A DNA stretch of 64,000 nucleotides from Rhodoligotrophos appendicifer (GCF_007474605.1 NZ_VHKL01000007.1:62001-126000); one strand, 5' to 3'. Numbered from the stretch's first letter, positions 18,113-28,337 are shown. The notes: generated by a model from the sequence alone, not told the origin. Numbers and translations are program-made.

Positions 18113-18140
18113 GCATTATGATCACTTTCGATCATAATGC
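18113..18140. promoter_or_regulatory. Perfect inverted repeat, probable XRE operator
   Basis: GCATTATGATC (18113-18123), a six-base spacer (ACTTTC) and GATCATAATGC (18130-18140) form a perfect 11-bp inverted repeat. It lies in the divergent interval between the XRE regulator (start 18100, minus) and the antiporter (start 18209, plus). Its position and symmetry fit a repressor dimer controlling one or both promoters. Confidence 0.6.
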
Positions 18141-18208
18141 TTAGATGCCGCGGGCCTGCCGGTCTGTCAAGGTGTCCACCGCAAATCAATAGATGCAAGG
18201 AGAGCTGG

Positions 18209-20023
18209 GTGCATTCTTCACCATTGATCAGCACCCTCGTGGGAGGCATCGTTCTGGCCTTCCTTCTTGGAGCTCTGGCCAATCGGCTGCGAATCTCCCC
18301 TCTCGTTGGCTATCTGTTGGCGGGTATCCTCGCCGGCCCGTTTACACCCGGATTTGTTGCCGACCTCGATCTGGCTACTCAGCTAGCCGAGATTGGGGTC
18401 ATCCTGCTCATGTTTGGTGTTGGTCTGCATTTCTCGCTGAAGGACCTGCTTTCTGTTCGCGCAATTGCCATACCGGGAGCTCTTGCTCAGATTGCCTTTG
18501 CCACTCTGCTCGGCCTCGGTCTTGGGCTGCTCATGGGCTGGAAGATCGGAGCTGGACTTGTGTTCGGTCTGGCTCTCTCAGTAGCCAGCACCGTAGTACT
18601 TCTGCGCGCGCTGCAGGAGCGGCGTCTGCTGGACAACGAGAAGGGGAGAATTGCCGTCGGATGGCTCATTGTCGAGGATCTCGCAATGGTCCTCACTCTC
18701 GTCCTGCTGCCTGCCGTTTCCGGACTCCTGATCAGCGTGGATGACCCAAATTCAAATCTGGTCATGGGAGGATCTCGTTCGATCGACATCCTCCAAACCG
18801 TTGCCATCACCTTAGGCAAAGTCGCGGCCTTCGTTGCTTTGATGTTGATCGTCGGGCGTCGAGTCATCCCCTGGGTCCTGCACCGTATAGCCCATATGGG
18901 GTCACGAGAATTATTCCGGCTCGCGGTGCTGGCCATCGCGCTGGGCGTTGCCTATGGCGCGACCACGCTGTTCGGTGTTTCTTTCGCGCTGGGGGCCTTT
19001 TTCGCTGGAATGGTTCTCAGTGAATCCGAGCTTTCGCAAAGAGCGGCCGAGGAGACTTTGCCTTTGCGAGACGCGTTTGCGGTCTTGTTCTTCGTTTCAG
19101 TGGGCATGCTTTTCGACCCGAGCATCCTTCTCCGGGATCCCGGACCAGTCATTGCGACTGTTCTGATCATCGTGATCGGGAAATCGGTCGCCGCATTTTT
19201 CATCGTCCGACTTTTCGGTTACACGGTCGGCACGTCACTGATTATATCAGCCAGTTTGGCGCAAATTGGGGAATTTTCCTTTATCCTGGCGAGCCTGGGT
19301 GTCAGCTTGCAGGTTCTTCCACCGGAAGGAAGAAACCTTATTTTGGCCGGCGCCATTCTCTCGATTTTGCTGAACCCCCTGTTCTTTGCGGCAATAGAAA
19401 AATGGCGCCCCCTTCTTGAGGCCAAATTTGAACGAAAACCAGAACAAGGCGCACCAGGGATTGCGGTAATTGAGCCCGAAATCTCAGAGCCTCCTCTGCG
19501 GCAGTTGCCGATAACCGGTCTGAGCGACCATGCCGTCCTGATCGGCTATGGCCGTGTTGGCTCGATCGTCGGGGAAGCCCTCGTCGCTCAGGCCAAGGCC
19601 GTGCTCGTCATCGAAGAGCGGGACGAAGAGGTGAAGATACTGCGAGAGCGCGGAATGGAGGCCATTTCGGGAAACGCCGCTGCTTCGGAGCTCATAAGGG
19701 CAGCCAATCTCGAAGGTGCAAAATGGCTCATTGTGGCAATTCCTCATTCGTTCGAGGCTGGTCAGATCATTGAGCAGGCCCGTAAAATCAACCCCGAACT
19801 CCAGATTATCGCTCGCGCCCATTCGGATGCAGAGGTCGAGCACTTGCGACAGCACGGTGCTGACTGCGTCATCATGGGCGAACGCGAGATCGCTGATGCG
19901 ATGATCTCCTATGTCGCTGACACGACAGATCGCCCGGATGCCCTCCGCAACCCAATTTCGACAGGGGGCAACCCCGCAAGCGAAGCCACCCAACCGCTGG
20001 AGGACCAACATAGATCCATCTAG
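18209..20023 (+). CDS. CPA2-family monovalent cation:proton antiporter (KefB/YbaL-like)
   Basis: A GTG start at 18209, preceded by AAGGAGAG, gives 604 residues. Roughly the first 400 form the polytopic Na+/H+-exchanger domain. A cytoplasmic RCK/TrkA-N domain follows, with the nucleotide-binding signature [15 protein letters not shown] near residue 450. Such proteins move K+ or Na+ against protons and are gated by ligands on the RCK domain. The ion is not determined here. The gene ends convergent with lolD, overlapping by four bases. Confidence 0.9.
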   Translation: MHSSPLISTLVGGIVLAFLLGALANRLRISPLVGYLLAGILAGPFTPGFVADLDLATQLAEIGVILLMFGVGLHFSLKDLLSVRAIAIPGALAQIAFATLLGLGLGLLMGWKIGAGLVFGLALSVASTVVLLRALQERRLLDNEKGRIAVGWLIVEDLAMVLTLVLLPAVSGLLISVDDPNSNLVMGGSRSIDILQTVAITLGKVAAFVALMLIVGRRVIPWVLHRIAHMGSRELFRLAVLAIALGVAYGATTLFGVSFALGAFFAGMVLSESELSQRAAEETLPLRDAFAVLFFVSVGMLFDPSILLRDPGPVIATVLIIVIGKSVAAFFIVRLFGYTVGTSLIISASLAQIGEFSFILASLGVSLQVLPPEGRNLILAGAILSILLNPLFFAAIEKWRPLLEAKFERKPEQGAPGIAVIEPEISEPPLRQLPITGLSDHAVLIGYGRVGSIVGEALVAQAKAVLVIEERDEEVKILRERGMEAISGNAAASELIRAANLEGAKWLIVAIPHSFEAGQIIEQARKINPELQIIARAHSDAEVEHLRQHGADCVIMGEREIADAMISYVADTTDRPDALRNPISTGGNPASEATQPLEDQHRSI

Positions 20024-20730
20024 TCTAAAGCGGGACCTTCAAGGAGGATCCCATTCTCAAGCCTAACCATCCGATCCATTTGCTCGGCAAGACCCAAATT
20101 ATGCGTGGCAATAAGCGCGGCCAAACCAGTGCCCCGAACGAGATTGATTAGCTCTTCGTGCACTTTGCCCGCCGTTTTAGGATCAAGATTGCCAGTAGGC
20201 TCGTCTGCCAGCAGGATCCTAGGCTCATTGGCTAACGCGCGTGCTATCGCGACCCGCTGCTGTTCTCCGCCGGACAGCTCTGCCGGTCGATGGGAGAGGC
20301 GCGCGGACAAACCGAGGCTCTCGAGCAGTTCCCGGGAACGTCCTCGGGCCTGGCTTTTGCTTCTGCCAGCTAGCCGCTGAGGAAGCATCACATTTTCTAG
20401 AGCCGAGAACTCCGGCAAAAGATGATGGAACTGGTACACAAAGCCAATTTCCGTCCTCCTGGTGCGAGTACGCTCCGCCTCACTCGCCTGTCCCAGATTT
20501 TTGCCCCCGATGAGGATCTCTCCGGAATCAGGCTGCTCCAAGAGGCCTGATATGTGTAAAAGGGTCGACTTGCCAGCACCCGAAGGTCCGACGAGCGCCA
20601 CGACTTCTCCAGCCTGCAACGACAGCTGAATGCCCGCCAGCACTTCCAACCTCTGAATGCCCTGCTTGAAGCCGCGTCGTATGTCCTTCAACTGAAGTGC
20701 AGCCAAAGCGCCGTCATTTCCCCTATTCAT
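20020..20730 (-). CDS. lolD: Lipoprotein-releasing ABC transporter ATP-binding protein LolD
   Basis: The 236-residue ABC ATPase has Walker [10 protein letters not shown], signature [15 protein letters not shown], Walker [13 protein letters not shown] and the switch histidine in ALIATHN. LolD powers release of outer-membrane lipoproteins from the inner membrane. It follows the permease gene directly, overlapping by eight bases (20723-20730), so the two are coupled. The pair is downstream of proS, a common alphaproteobacterial order. Confidence 0.95.
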   Translation of the reverse strand: MNRGNDGALAALQLKDIRRGFKQGIQRLEVLAGIQLSLQAGEVVALVGPSGAGKSTLLHISGLLEQPDSGEILIGGKNLGQASEAERTRTRRTEIGFVYQFHHLLPEFSALENVMLPQRLAGRSKSQARGRSRELLESLGLSARLSHRPAELSGGEQQRVAIARALANEPRILLADEPTGNLDPKTAGKVHEELINLVRGTGLAALIATHNLGLAEQMDRMVRLENGILLEGPALD

Positions 20731-21994
20731 ATCTGAGCGCCTCGACAGGGTCGAGGCGGGCCGCCCGCCATGAAGGGTAAATGGTGGCGACGAAGGAAAG
20801 GAACAAAGACATGACCGTGATCAGCACCGTCTCATGTATCTCCATCTTCGCCGGCAGCTGGCTGAGGTAATAGACCTCCGGGGAAAAGAGCTGAGTGCCC
20901 GTGAGAGCGCTTAGCCCTTGACGAATGAACTCTATATTGAGGCAGACGGCGACGCCCAACGACACCCCAGCCAAGGTGCCGACGACGCCAATTGCAGCGC
21001 CCGTAATGAAGAAGACGCGCATGATCGATCCCCTACTCGCGCCCATCGTCCGAAGAATTGCTATGTCGGATCCTTTGTCCTTCACCAACATGATCAAGCC
21101 GGACACGATGTTCAGCGCGGCCACGAGAATGATCATGGTCAGGATGAGGAACATTACGTTTCGCTCAACAACCAACGCATCGAAAAAGGTACGATTGGTC
21201 GTCTGCCATGAAATCAGCTCGATGCCTGGACCCGCTGCCTGCTGCAACGGCGCAACGTATTTCGAGATCTGGCCCGGATCATCGACCATGATCTGCAGCG
21301 CTGTTACCCCATCTTCCTCCTCGGCAAAAAATTCCTGGGCCACCGCGAGTGGCATGAAAATAACCGAGCTGTCATACTCCGACATTCCGACTTCGAAGAT
21401 CGCCGAAATTGGAAACTGCCGCACCCGTGGTGCAACACCGAAGGGCGTGACCGGTCCCTTCGGCGACATGACCGATATGGTGTCGCCCAATCCAACGTTG
21501 TGGCTAAAGGCCATACGGCGTCCTATAGCAACACCCTCTCCGGTGCCCCACCCGTTCAAAGTGCCTCGCAGCTGGTCCGTGTCTATGCCCTTCAAGGACT
21601 TAAGATCAGCCTCGCCAATGCCACGGACGAGTGCTCCGCCTGAGGTCCGCTGCGAAGAGACCAGTACTTGGCCTTCTTCATAAGGTACGACCTTAGTAAC
21701 ACCGGGAACAGTTTTGAGCCGCCCTACCAAGCCTTCGTACTGGGTGATAGGACCCGGTATGCCGAACGCCGTAAAGTGACCGTTGAAGCCGAGAATACGA
21801 TCCATCAGCTCGGCGCGAAAACCATTCATGACCGCCATTACTATTATGAGCGTGGCAACACCCAGCATGATTCCCAGGAACGAGAATCCAGCAATTACGG
21901 ATATGAAGCCCTCTTTTCGTCTTGCGCGAAGATAACGGCCGGCAATTCCCCACTCAAATGAGGCGAAGGGCAAGGTCTGGGTTTGGCGGCTCAT
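20723..21994 (-). CDS. lolC: Lipoprotein-releasing ABC transporter permease (LolC/LolE type)
   Basis: The 423-residue permease starts with the family sequence [20 protein letters not shown]. One N-terminal membrane helix is followed by a large periplasmic domain (about 50-270) and three C-terminal helices, then the family end [16 protein letters not shown]. Only one permease gene is present beside lolD, so the transporter may use a homodimer of a LolF-like protein, as in many alphaproteobacteria; this is inference. Confidence 0.93.
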   Translation of the reverse strand: MSRQTQTLPFASFEWGIAGRYLRARRKEGFISVIAGFSFLGIMLGVATLIIVMAVMNGFRAELMDRILGFNGHFTAFGIPGPITQYEGLVGRLKTVPGVTKVVPYEEGQVLVSSQRTSGGALVRGIGEADLKSLKGIDTDQLRGTLNGWGTGEGVAIGRRMAFSHNVGLGDTISVMSPKGPVTPFGVAPRVRQFPISAIFEVGMSEYDSSVIFMPLAVAQEFFAEEEDGVTALQIMVDDPGQISKYVAPLQQAAGPGIELISWQTTNRTFFDALVVERNVMFLILTMIILVAALNIVSGLIMLVKDKGSDIAILRTMGASRGSIMRVFFITGAAIGVVGTLAGVSLGVAVCLNIEFIRQGLSALTGTQLFSPEVYYLSQLPAKMEIHETVLITVMSLFLSFVATIYPSWRAARLDPVEALRYE

Positions 21995-22032
21995 AAAAAT
22001 CCGGAACTGGAGCAGGCAAGACGGTAACTCAC

Positions 22033-23358
22033 CTAAGCTGTGAAACGAGCGAGGACCGCTTCAGGCGAAAGGGACTCGCGCTCACCGGTCTTGCGGTTCT
22101 TTAGTTCAATCACGCCAGTCGCGAGACCTCTTGGGCCTACAATGATCTGCCACGGCAAGCCAATGAGGTCCATGGTCGCAAATTTGGCGCCTGGCCGGTC
22201 ATCTCGGTCGTCGTACAGCACCTCCACGCCCGACATTCTCAGCGCGTCATATAATTTAGAGCAAGCTGTGTCGCTGTCAGGGTCGCCTTGCTTGACATTG
22301 ATGAGGCCTATTTGAAATGGAGCCACCGTCTCAGGCCAAACGATACCAGCCTCATCATGGCTTGCCTCAATGATTGCGCCCACAAGACGTGATACGCCGA
22401 TGCCATAGGACCCGCTCTGCACCTCTACCTTATCGCCGCCTGCTGCCTGAACAAAACAACCAAGCGGCTTCGAGTACTTGCTTCCAAAGAAGAATATATG
22501 GCCGACTTCGATGCCGCGACCTGAGACCCGATGGTCGACCGACACCCGCTCATTAAATTCCGATTCGTCATGCTTCTCGTCTGTTGCAGCGTAAAGCTTC
22601 GTATAATTCGCAATGCGCTCCTGCAAACCCTGGACGTCATTGTAATCTATCTCGGTAGCAGTCCAATCCAGGGCGAGATATCCCCGATCGAAGAACACAC
22701 CGCTCTCGCCTGTGGGTGCGAGAATAAGAAACTCGTGGCTTAAATCTCCGCCAATTGGACCAGTATCTGCACGCATGGGGATCGCGACCAACCCCATTCT
22801 GGCAAACGTGCGGAGATAGGCTATGAACATCTTATTATAAGAGTGCCGCGCAGATTCCGCCGAGAGATCAAAAGAATAGGCGTCCTTCATCAGAAATTCG
22901 CGCCCTCGCATCACGCCGAATCGGGGCCTGATCTCATCGCGGAATTTCCACTGAATGTGATAGAGGTTGCGCGGCAAGTCTTTGTAGGATTGGACGCCCT
23001 GTCGGAAGATGTCAGTGATCATCTCCTCGTTCGTCGGACCATAGAGCATCTCCCGTTCGTGGCGATCTTTGATGCGCAACATCTCCAGACCGTAATCATC
23101 GTATCGGCCGCTACGCCGCCATAGATCGGCAGGCTGAATTGTCGGCATCAGAACCTCAAGCGCTCCAGATCGGTCCTGCTCCTCGCGGACGATATTCTCG
23201 ATCCTTTTGAGGACACGGAAGCCCAAAGGCAGCCATGAATAAATACCCGCGCTTTCCTGACGGATCATTCCGGTCCGCAGCATGAGCCGATGGGAGACGA
23301 TTTCGGCCTCCTTCGGATCCTCGCGGAGAGTAGGCAGAAAGTAGCGACTAAGGAGCAT
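22033..23358 (-). CDS. proS: Prolyl-tRNA synthetase
   Basis: ProS charges tRNA-Pro. The 441-residue length and the lack of the large insertion domain between motifs 2 and 3 mark the short alphaproteobacterial form, which lacks the cis-editing domain. Class II motifs are visible (the motif 2 region [20 protein letters not shown], and [19 protein letters not shown] as motif 3). A C-terminal anticodon-binding domain follows ([20 protein letters not shown]). The gene lies 38 bp upstream of lolC on the same strand. Confidence 0.96.
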   Translation of the reverse strand: MLLSRYFLPTLREDPKEAEIVSHRLMLRTGMIRQESAGIYSWLPLGFRVLKRIENIVREEQDRSGALEVLMPTIQPADLWRRSGRYDDYGLEMLRIKDRHEREMLYGPTNEEMITDIFRQGVQSYKDLPRNLYHIQWKFRDEIRPRFGVMRGREFLMKDAYSFDLSAESARHSYNKMFIAYLRTFARMGLVAIPMRADTGPIGGDLSHEFLILAPTGESGVFFDRGYLALDWTATEIDYNDVQGLQERIANYTKLYAATDEKHDESEFNERVSVDHRVSGRGIEVGHIFFFGSKYSKPLGCFVQAAGGDKVEVQSGSYGIGVSRLVGAIIEASHDEAGIVWPETVAPFQIGLINVKQGDPDSDTACSKLYDALRMSGVEVLYDDRDDRPGAKFATMDLIGLPWQIIVGPRGLATGVIELKNRKTGERESLSPEAVLARFTA

Positions 23359-23595
23359 CGTGGAAATCCATAAGCAGTGTCGAATATCGCACTCTTAAGG
23401 CGACTAGGGGCCGGTGCACCGCACCTTTTAAGCGATGTCGTCAAGAAAACAAGGGCCCGCAGTCTTTCCCAAGTTGCACCGCACAATAGGACAGGAGCAC
23501 TGACATTTAATCTTTGATCTTCTTTCAAGGAACTACAGGTTGATCACAAGAAAGCCAAAATTTCAGATGACACGCGCGACGGACTTCTCTAGGGT

Positions 23596-23609
23596 GCTGT
23601 TATAACAAG
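23596..23609 (+). promoter_or_regulatory. Promoter-like motif shared with 33133-33146
   Basis: GCTGTTATAACAAG occurs here and again, exactly, at 33133-33146. It contains TATAAC, which could be a -10 element. Here it lies about 180 bp before a strong terminator with no protein gene between, which suggests the start of a small RNA. A good -35 hexamer is not obvious. Confidence 0.3.
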
Positions 23610-23797
23610 AAGAACCAATGGCTGCGTTGTCTCTATGCGAGCTGCAAAGCAGGCCCTAACGGCCCAAGTCTGGGGAGGAGAGGTCTTACAGCGTAAAGAG
23701 GATGTGAAATCCCGCGCGAGAAGCTCTGGATGAGGCGATATCGAGAGTTAAGGGACCACTTTTGAAACTATAAAAACAAGGCGAAAGCCTTGTTTTT
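23607..23797 (+). ncRNA. Candidate small RNA ending at a rho-independent terminator
   Basis: The interval 23359-23857 (499 bp) between proS and the DUF1467 gene has no convincing protein gene. A plus-strand transcript starting near 23607, after the TATAAC motif, would end at the terminator at 23772-23797 and be about 190 nt long. A few very short frames exist in it (for example ATG 23618), without convincing ribosome binding sites. It does not match the parts of 4.5S, 6S, tmRNA or RNase P RNA that I can recall. This is a prediction only. Confidence 0.3.
23772..23797. terminator. Bidirectional rho-independent terminator
   Basis: AACAAGGC (23775-23782), a GAAA tetraloop and GCCTTGTT (23787-23794) form a perfect 8-bp stem that extends by three A-T pairs. 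A run of T follows on the plus strand. On the minus strand the stem is followed by TTTTTATAG, so it can also end the recO-mce-DUF1467 transcript that stops at 23858. Confidence 0.8.
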
Positions 23798-23857
23798 TTG
23801 TTTAGAAGTGTTTGCAACTTGCGTAGTACAAAGAACCGAATCTTTCGGAAAAAAAAT

Positions 23858-24136
23858 TCAAGAATAGGGCCTCAAGCTTTCCAAAAAAGGTATATCAAGG
23901 AGCGAGATATATTTATTTGTCACAATTAAATAAACAAAAATAAAAACTACGGACGCGATTACAGTTGTAATTGTGAACTTGCGGAAAATTTGCGGATCGC
24001 GAGAAGAAGGCTGTGATTTTTCTGATGTCCCATCTTCATCAAGTTGATGAGGGCTGTAGGCACCAAATGGCAATACAGTAAACAATACCAACCACCAAAT
24101 AATAAAGTAGATCGCTATCCCGCTCGTAAAGTTCAT
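23858..24136 (-). CDS. DUF1467 membrane protein
   Basis: The 92-residue protein matches the alphaproteobacterial DUF1467 family: an N-terminal helix (IAIYFIIWWLVLFTVLPFGA), a short polar loop and a second helix near residues 57-73. Its function is unknown. The start overlaps the stop of the methylmalonyl-CoA epimerase gene by four bases, a common arrangement in this class, so the two are translationally coupled. The operon ends at the terminator near 23785. Confidence 0.88.
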   Translation of the reverse strand: MNFTSGIAIYFIIWWLVLFTVLPFGAYSPHQLDEDGTSEKSQPSSRDPQIFRKFTITTVIASVVFIFVYLIVTNKYISLLDIPFLESLRPYS

Positions 24137-24537
24137 GCCTGTTCCAATTCCACTAAGGTCCCAAGGAAGTCCTTAGGATGCAGGAAAAGAACAGGTTTTC
24201 CATGTGCCCCAATCTTCGGCTCACCACTGCCTAACACTCGCGCACCTTGAGCCTTCAGATGGTCGCGGGCTGCAAAGATGTCGTCTACCTCATAGCAAAT
24301 ATGATGTATTCCGCCCTGCGGATTGCGCTCCATAAAGGCGGCGATCGGAGACTCATCACCAAGCGGTTCGAGGAATTCAATCTTAGTGTTCGCCAGCTCT
24401 ACAAATGCGACGGTCACTCCATGCTCGGGCTCTTTCTGGGGAGCGGAGACGCTGGCCCCTAGATTGTCGCGATAATTCGCTATTGCCACCGCCAGATCTG
24501 GCACAGCTATGGCAACGTGGTTCAGACGCCCTAACAT
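24133..24537 (-). CDS. mce: Methylmalonyl-CoA epimerase
   Basis: The 134-residue protein has the glyoxalase/VOC fold. It begins with LGRLNHVAIAVPDL (metal-binding His) and contains GGIHHICYEVDDI and a C-terminal GTLVELEQ (metal-binding Glu). The enzyme interconverts (R)- and (S)-methylmalonyl-CoA in propionate and branched-chain amino-acid breakdown. Length and motifs are normal. It is followed by the DUF1467 gene with a four-base overlap. Confidence 0.93.
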   Translation of the reverse strand: MLGRLNHVAIAVPDLAVAIANYRDNLGASVSAPQKEPEHGVTVAFVELANTKIEFLEPLGDESPIAAFMERNPQGGIHHICYEVDDIFAARDHLKAQGARVLGSGEPKIGAHGKPVLFLHPKDFLGTLVELEQA

Positions 24538-24608
24538 GATCGGCTCCTTAAACTAGAGAACAGCCTCTGCCTACCGCGAGGGGTAACTTGCTGCAACATC
24601 AGCCGCCA

Positions 24609-25334
24609 TCACAATTGGTCCTCGAGCCTCGATACCAGCCGCAAGCGGGCTTCAGGGAGGCCCAAACCGCGCGGGGCCAATATGTGCCGCAACAAGAAAT
24701 GGCCCGTAAGGCGGAAGCCATCAAGAACTTCCCGCTTACCGATCTGTTGGTTCGTTTCGCCGCGCAGGAAAGATGGAAGGGCTAACAGTTGGTCGTGATA
24801 GTTCGCGCCCATTTCTGCACTCACCGCTTTCCCTGATCGCGGTGAGACATAGATCAAATGCGCTGCCGATCCTCCCCCGGCGCACCCTGTCAGATCGAGC
24901 CCATAGCCAAGTTCCTCCAGGAGGCCGAGTTCCCATCGCACAAGAAGAGTTGACCAGAGTGCGTCCTGATCCAGCACGTCCAACACGAAACGGAATGCAT
25001 CATATAGTTTGGGATGCGATTCTCGTTCGGGAACCATCTGGATCAGAGACACAGAGCTCAGGAGCGCATCCAGACGGGCAGGATTTTCCATAAGAAGCCC
25101 GGCCTTCAGACTTACAGCCTCCAGTGAAAATGTCCCAAGTTGCTCCGACAGGCGCGCCCGCCAACTCGCGTCCACCACGTTGCCCGGTTGAAGCACCGGC
25201 CGTCTCGACTTGGACCGTGCGCCATGAACCAATCCAAGAGTTCGCCCGTGGCCTCGGCTGAACACCTCCACAATACCGCTGCTTTCGCCATGGCGGCGAA
25301 CACTTAGTATGATCCCTTCTTCACGCCAGTGCAT
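24609..25334 (-). CDS. recO: DNA repair protein RecO
   Basis: The 241-residue protein has the RecO N-terminal OB fold (WREEGIILSVRRHGESSGIV, then FSRGHGRTLGLVHGARS). The C-terminal helical region contains LGLLEELGYGLDLTGCAG; of the zinc-type cysteines seen in some RecO proteins only one is visible there. RecO loads RecA onto SSB-covered DNA with RecR. It follows era three bases after its stop, in the usual rnc-era-recO order. Confidence 0.93.
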   Translation of the reverse strand: MHWREEGIILSVRRHGESSGIVEVFSRGHGRTLGLVHGARSKSRRPVLQPGNVVDASWRARLSEQLGTFSLEAVSLKAGLLMENPARLDALLSSVSLIQMVPERESHPKLYDAFRFVLDVLDQDALWSTLLVRWELGLLEELGYGLDLTGCAGGGSAAHLIYVSPRSGKAVSAEMGANYHDQLLALPSFLRGETNQQIGKREVLDGFRLTGHFLLRHILAPRGLGLPEARLRLVSRLEDQL

Positions 25335-25337
25335 CGG

Positions 25338-26267
25338 TCAGGAGCGGCTCGGTGGTACTAACCCCATCATCCGCAGCCGTTCTGGGTCAGTACTCCATTT
25401 TTCACGGACTTTAACGAACAAAAACAGGTGCACGGGGACCCCCACGAACTTCCCGATCTCCCTACGCGCCGCTTGTCCAATCGCCTTGATTGTCTCTCCG
25501 CCCTTGCCCAGAACAATCTTCTTTTGTCCATCTCGCTCGACATAGATCACCTGGTCAATGCGAACCGAACCATCCTTTTGTTCAGTCCAAGCTTCAGTTT
25601 CGACCGTCGAGGCGTATGGAAGTTCCTGGTGAAGCTTCAGGAAAAGCTTCTCTCGGGTGATCTCGGCAGCAATCTGCCGTAGCGGAGCATCAGCAACCTG
25701 ATCTTCGGGGTATAGCCAAGGCCCTTTGGGCACTGTATCGGCGAGAAAACTCCGCAAGCCAGCCAGCCCGTCCCCCGTCAAAGCCGAGATCATGAACGTT
25801 CGGCCGAAACCGAAGCGATCATTGAAAATCTTGGCTGTCTCCAACAATTCCTCACGCCTTATGAGATCGACCTTGTTCAATACCAGATGCGCTTCAAATT
25901 CGGATTCGCGAAGGCGCTGGATTATTGATTCGGCATCATCATCTAGCCCCCTCCGCGCATCAGTAATCATGATCACAATGTCCGCGTCCGAAGCGCCCGC
26001 CCAAGCCGATTCTACCATCGCCTCATCGAGCGACCTTCGCGCAGTAAAAATGCCGGGCGTGTCCAAGATGATGATCTGGCTTTGCTGTTCCATTGCAATT
26101 CCGCGCAAGGGTGCGCGGGTCGTTTGCACCTTCGGCGTAACAATCGCCACTTTCGTGCCGACAAGGGCATTAATCAGTGTCGACTTACCCGCGTTGGGCG
26201 CTCCAATTAGCGCTACGAAGCCACAGCGGCTCATCTCCTCTGTCGATGGCACGTTGAGATCGGTCAC
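25338..26267 (-). CDS. era: GTPase Era
   Basis: The 309-residue GTPase has G1 GAPNAGKST (residues 22-30), G3 DTPGIF, G4 LNKVDL and a C-terminal KH domain (KKIVLGKGGETIKAIG). Era binds 16S rRNA and assists 30S subunit maturation. The start overlaps the rnc stop by four bases, so translation is coupled. Length and motifs are normal. Confidence 0.96.
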   Translation of the reverse strand: MTDLNVPSTEEMSRCGFVALIGAPNAGKSTLINALVGTKVAIVTPKVQTTRAPLRGIAMEQQSQIIILDTPGIFTARRSLDEAMVESAWAGASDADIVIMITDARRGLDDDAESIIQRLRESEFEAHLVLNKVDLIRREELLETAKIFNDRFGFGRTFMISALTGDGLAGLRSFLADTVPKGPWLYPEDQVADAPLRQIAAEITREKLFLKLHQELPYASTVETEAWTEQKDGSVRIDQVIYVERDGQKKIVLGKGGETIKAIGQAARREIGKFVGVPVHLFLFVKVREKWSTDPERLRMMGLVPPSRS

Positions 26268-26890
26268 GACGCCTCCAAACGATTTATCAGGAGTTCCGCT
26301 GCTGCCTGCTCTGCGGAACGTTTAGAGGTCCCCTGCCCCGCTGCCGGATCGTATCCCTGGAGGGCGACCTCAACCTCAAACAAGGGCGCATGATCAGGTC
26401 CGATGCGAGCCGTTTCTCTGTATACGGGAGGCGGCAAGCCGCGCGCCTGTGCCCATTCCTGGAGACTGCTTTTACAGTCCTTGGCGCCATTCTCCGCAGC
26501 CTCAAATCGTTTCGCCCAATTTCTGTTAATGAAATGCCGGGCACTCTCCAGCCCGCCGTCTAAATAGATTGCTGCAATTACCGCTTCGCACACGTTACCG
26601 AGGATTGCTGTCTTGTTACGTCCTCCGGTGGACGCTTCCCCGGTGCCAAGTTTGATAAACTTACCAAGATCAAGCTCCCGGGCAACATCTGCGCAGGCCT
26701 CTCGCCGTACTAAAGCATTGAATCGTGGGGCGAGATCACCCTCAGAACTGTCTGGAAAACGGCGTAGAAGTTCCTCCGCGATTATCAGCCCCAAAACGCG
26801 GTCGCCGAGAAATTCCAGACGCTCGTAATCGCCCTCCTTCCGTCGGCGTCCCGCTTCAAAGCTTGAGTGAGTCACCGCCCGTTCAAGCAT
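26264..26890 (-). CDS. rnc: Ribonuclease III (N-terminus doubtful, possible frameshift upstream)
   Basis: RNase III cleaves double-stranded RNA, including rRNA precursors. The signature ERLEFLGDRVLGL and a C-terminal dsRNA-binding domain are present. The first ATG (26890) gives 208 residues, short for the family. Conserved sequence continues upstream in frame as LLARKLGHGFQSLT, with no ATG, GTG or TTG before the lepB stop. An ATG at 26967, next to the lepB stop, is out of frame by one base; one extra base near 26960 would give a normal protein of 234 residues. So either a non-standard start (ATT or CTG), a real indel or a sequence error is involved. Confidence 0.85.
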   Translation of the reverse strand: MLERAVTHSSFEAGRRRKEGDYERLEFLGDRVLGLIIAEELLRRFPDSSEGDLAPRFNALVRREACADVARELDLGKFIKLGTGEASTGGRNKTAILGNVCEAVIAAIYLDGGLESARHFINRNWAKRFEAAENGAKDCKSSLQEWAQARGLPPPVYRETARIGPDHAPLFEVEVALQGYDPAAGQGTSKRSAEQAAAELLINRLEAS

Positions 26891-26968
26891 AGTGAGAGAC
26901 TGAAAGCCGTGACCAAGCTTTCTCGCCAGGAGGTCAAGAGTGTCAATTTTTGCGCTAATTAGGCCATC

Positions 26969-27790
26969 TCAATTGAGCAGTGTGAAAAAACGATCCCATC
27001 GGATAGTCCATGGCCAATCCCAAATGGCCAGAAGCGAAGCATCGGGCTCGTGGGAAAAGAATATCACCTGCGCCTTTCCGACAAAATTCTCAAAAGGCAC
27101 ATAACCCACCTGACCGAGAAACCGACTATCCGTCGAGTTATCTCGATTGTCACCCATCATGAAGTAGTGCCCCTCCGGCACAACATACTCCTTAGTGTTA
27201 TCACCGGGTGAGTTATCGTAGAGATCAAGCGTGTAGTAGCTAACACCGTTAGGCAGAGTTTCTCTATACCGTCGAACTTTCCGCTCGGACCCATAGGAAT
27301 CAGTGTCATCGAAATCAGACACTTGCTCGCGCTTTACAGCTTCTCCGTTGATGTAGAGCGTTCCCCCCTGTACTTGGATTCGGTCACCCGGAAGACCGAT
27401 GACACGTTTAATGTAATCTGTTTCGTTGTCTGTGGGCAATTTGAATACCGCCACATCCCCGCGGTTCGGATTACTGGCAAGGATGCGGCCGTTAAAAGGA
27501 AGTGGCCCAATCTTGAACAGGCGGTTACCCCACAGATCCATGGAAAATGCAAAGGAATAGCGGCTGTAGCCATAGGAGAACTTCGACACAAACAGATAAT
27601 CGCCCACGAGCAATGTCGGGATCATAGAGCCGGAGGGTATGTTGAACGGCTGGAACAGAAAGGTGCGAATGACAAACGCGATGATGAGCGCGTGAATGAC
27701 GACGCGGATCACCTCCCAAGCGCCACCCGCCTTTTTTTCGCTCTCTGTCATCGTTGCCATATCTGCTGCTCTGCACCGAGGCACGGCCAC
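26969..27790 (-). CDS. lepB: Signal peptidase I
   Basis: LepB removes signal peptides from exported proteins at the periplasmic face of the inner membrane. A single N-terminal membrane helix (VIHALIIAFVIRTFLFQPF) precedes the catalytic Ser in NIPSGSMIPTL. The catalytic Lys lies in DYIKRVIGLPGD, and box E GDNRDNSTDSR is intact. The 273-residue frame may really start at ATG 27760 (MATMTESEKK); the first ten residues have no clear Shine-Dalgarno. It lies between acpS and rnc, the usual order. Confidence 0.95.
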   Translation of the reverse strand: MAVPRCRAADMATMTESEKKAGGAWEVIRVVIHALIIAFVIRTFLFQPFNIPSGSMIPTLLVGDYLFVSKFSYGYSRYSFAFSMDLWGNRLFKIGPLPFNGRILASNPNRGDVAVFKLPTDNETDYIKRVIGLPGDRIQVQGGTLYINGEAVKREQVSDFDDTDSYGSERKVRRYRETLPNGVSYYTLDLYDNSPGDNTKEYVVPEGHYFMMGDNRDNSTDSRFLGQVGYVPFENFVGKAQVIFFSHEPDASLLAIWDWPWTIRWDRFFTLLN

Positions 27791-27929
27791 AGGCGCATTA
27801 TGTGCCGGGTCGACCTTTCGGTTTCCTCGGGATTTCGTATATCCGCTCGAATTCTGTTAAGCAAACTGGATCACCGATTAAGTCGAAGGACGTTTGCCTT
27901 GTTGCGCCGCGGCAACGTGTACGGGGACA

Positions 27930-28337
27930 TCACAGCGTTCCCTTAGACACAGCTGAGATGATGACAACGGCATGCGCATAAGGATAGTCGTCGGTGATTG
28001 TGAGATGCACCACTGCATCGCAGCCCGAAGGGGTCATCCGTGCAAGATGATCCCTTGCTGGTCCCGTTAGAACCATCGTCGGACGTCCGGAGGGCTCGTT
28101 TACAACTCCCAGGTCACGCCAATAGACACCTTTGCGGAAACCGGTCCCGAGGGCCTTAGAACAGGCCTCCTTTGCTGCAAAACGTTTGGCATAGGAAGCG
28201 GCTCGTGCAGCACGGCGGTCGGATTTTCGCTGCTCAACATCGGTGAAAAGCCGCTGGACAAAGCGATCTCCAAAGCGGTTCAAGGTGCGCTCAACCCTGC
28301 GGATATCGATTACATCGTTACCTATTCCCAGGATCAT
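27930..28337 (-). CDS. acpS: Holo-[acyl-carrier-protein] synthase
   Basis: AcpS transfers 4'-phosphopantetheine from CoA to acyl carrier protein. The 135-residue protein has the two signatures [13 protein letters not shown] (metal-binding Asp) and [16 protein letters not shown]. Length is normal. The start overlaps the stop of the DUF2062 gene by four bases. A 139-bp gap separates it from lepB downstream, with nothing clear in it. Confidence 0.94.
   Translation of the reverse strand: MILGIGNDVIDIRRVERTLNRFGDRFVQRLFTDVEQRKSDRRAARAASYAKRFAAKEACSKALGTGFRKGVYWRDLGVVNEPSGRPTMVLTGPARDHLARMTPSGCDAVVHLTITDDYPYAHAVVIISAVSKGTL

Noticed and set aside
23596-23797. 4.5S RNA, 6S RNA or tmRNA in the proS-DUF1467 gap
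   Set aside because: None of the conserved sequence blocks I can recall for these RNAs is present; left as an unnamed candidate.
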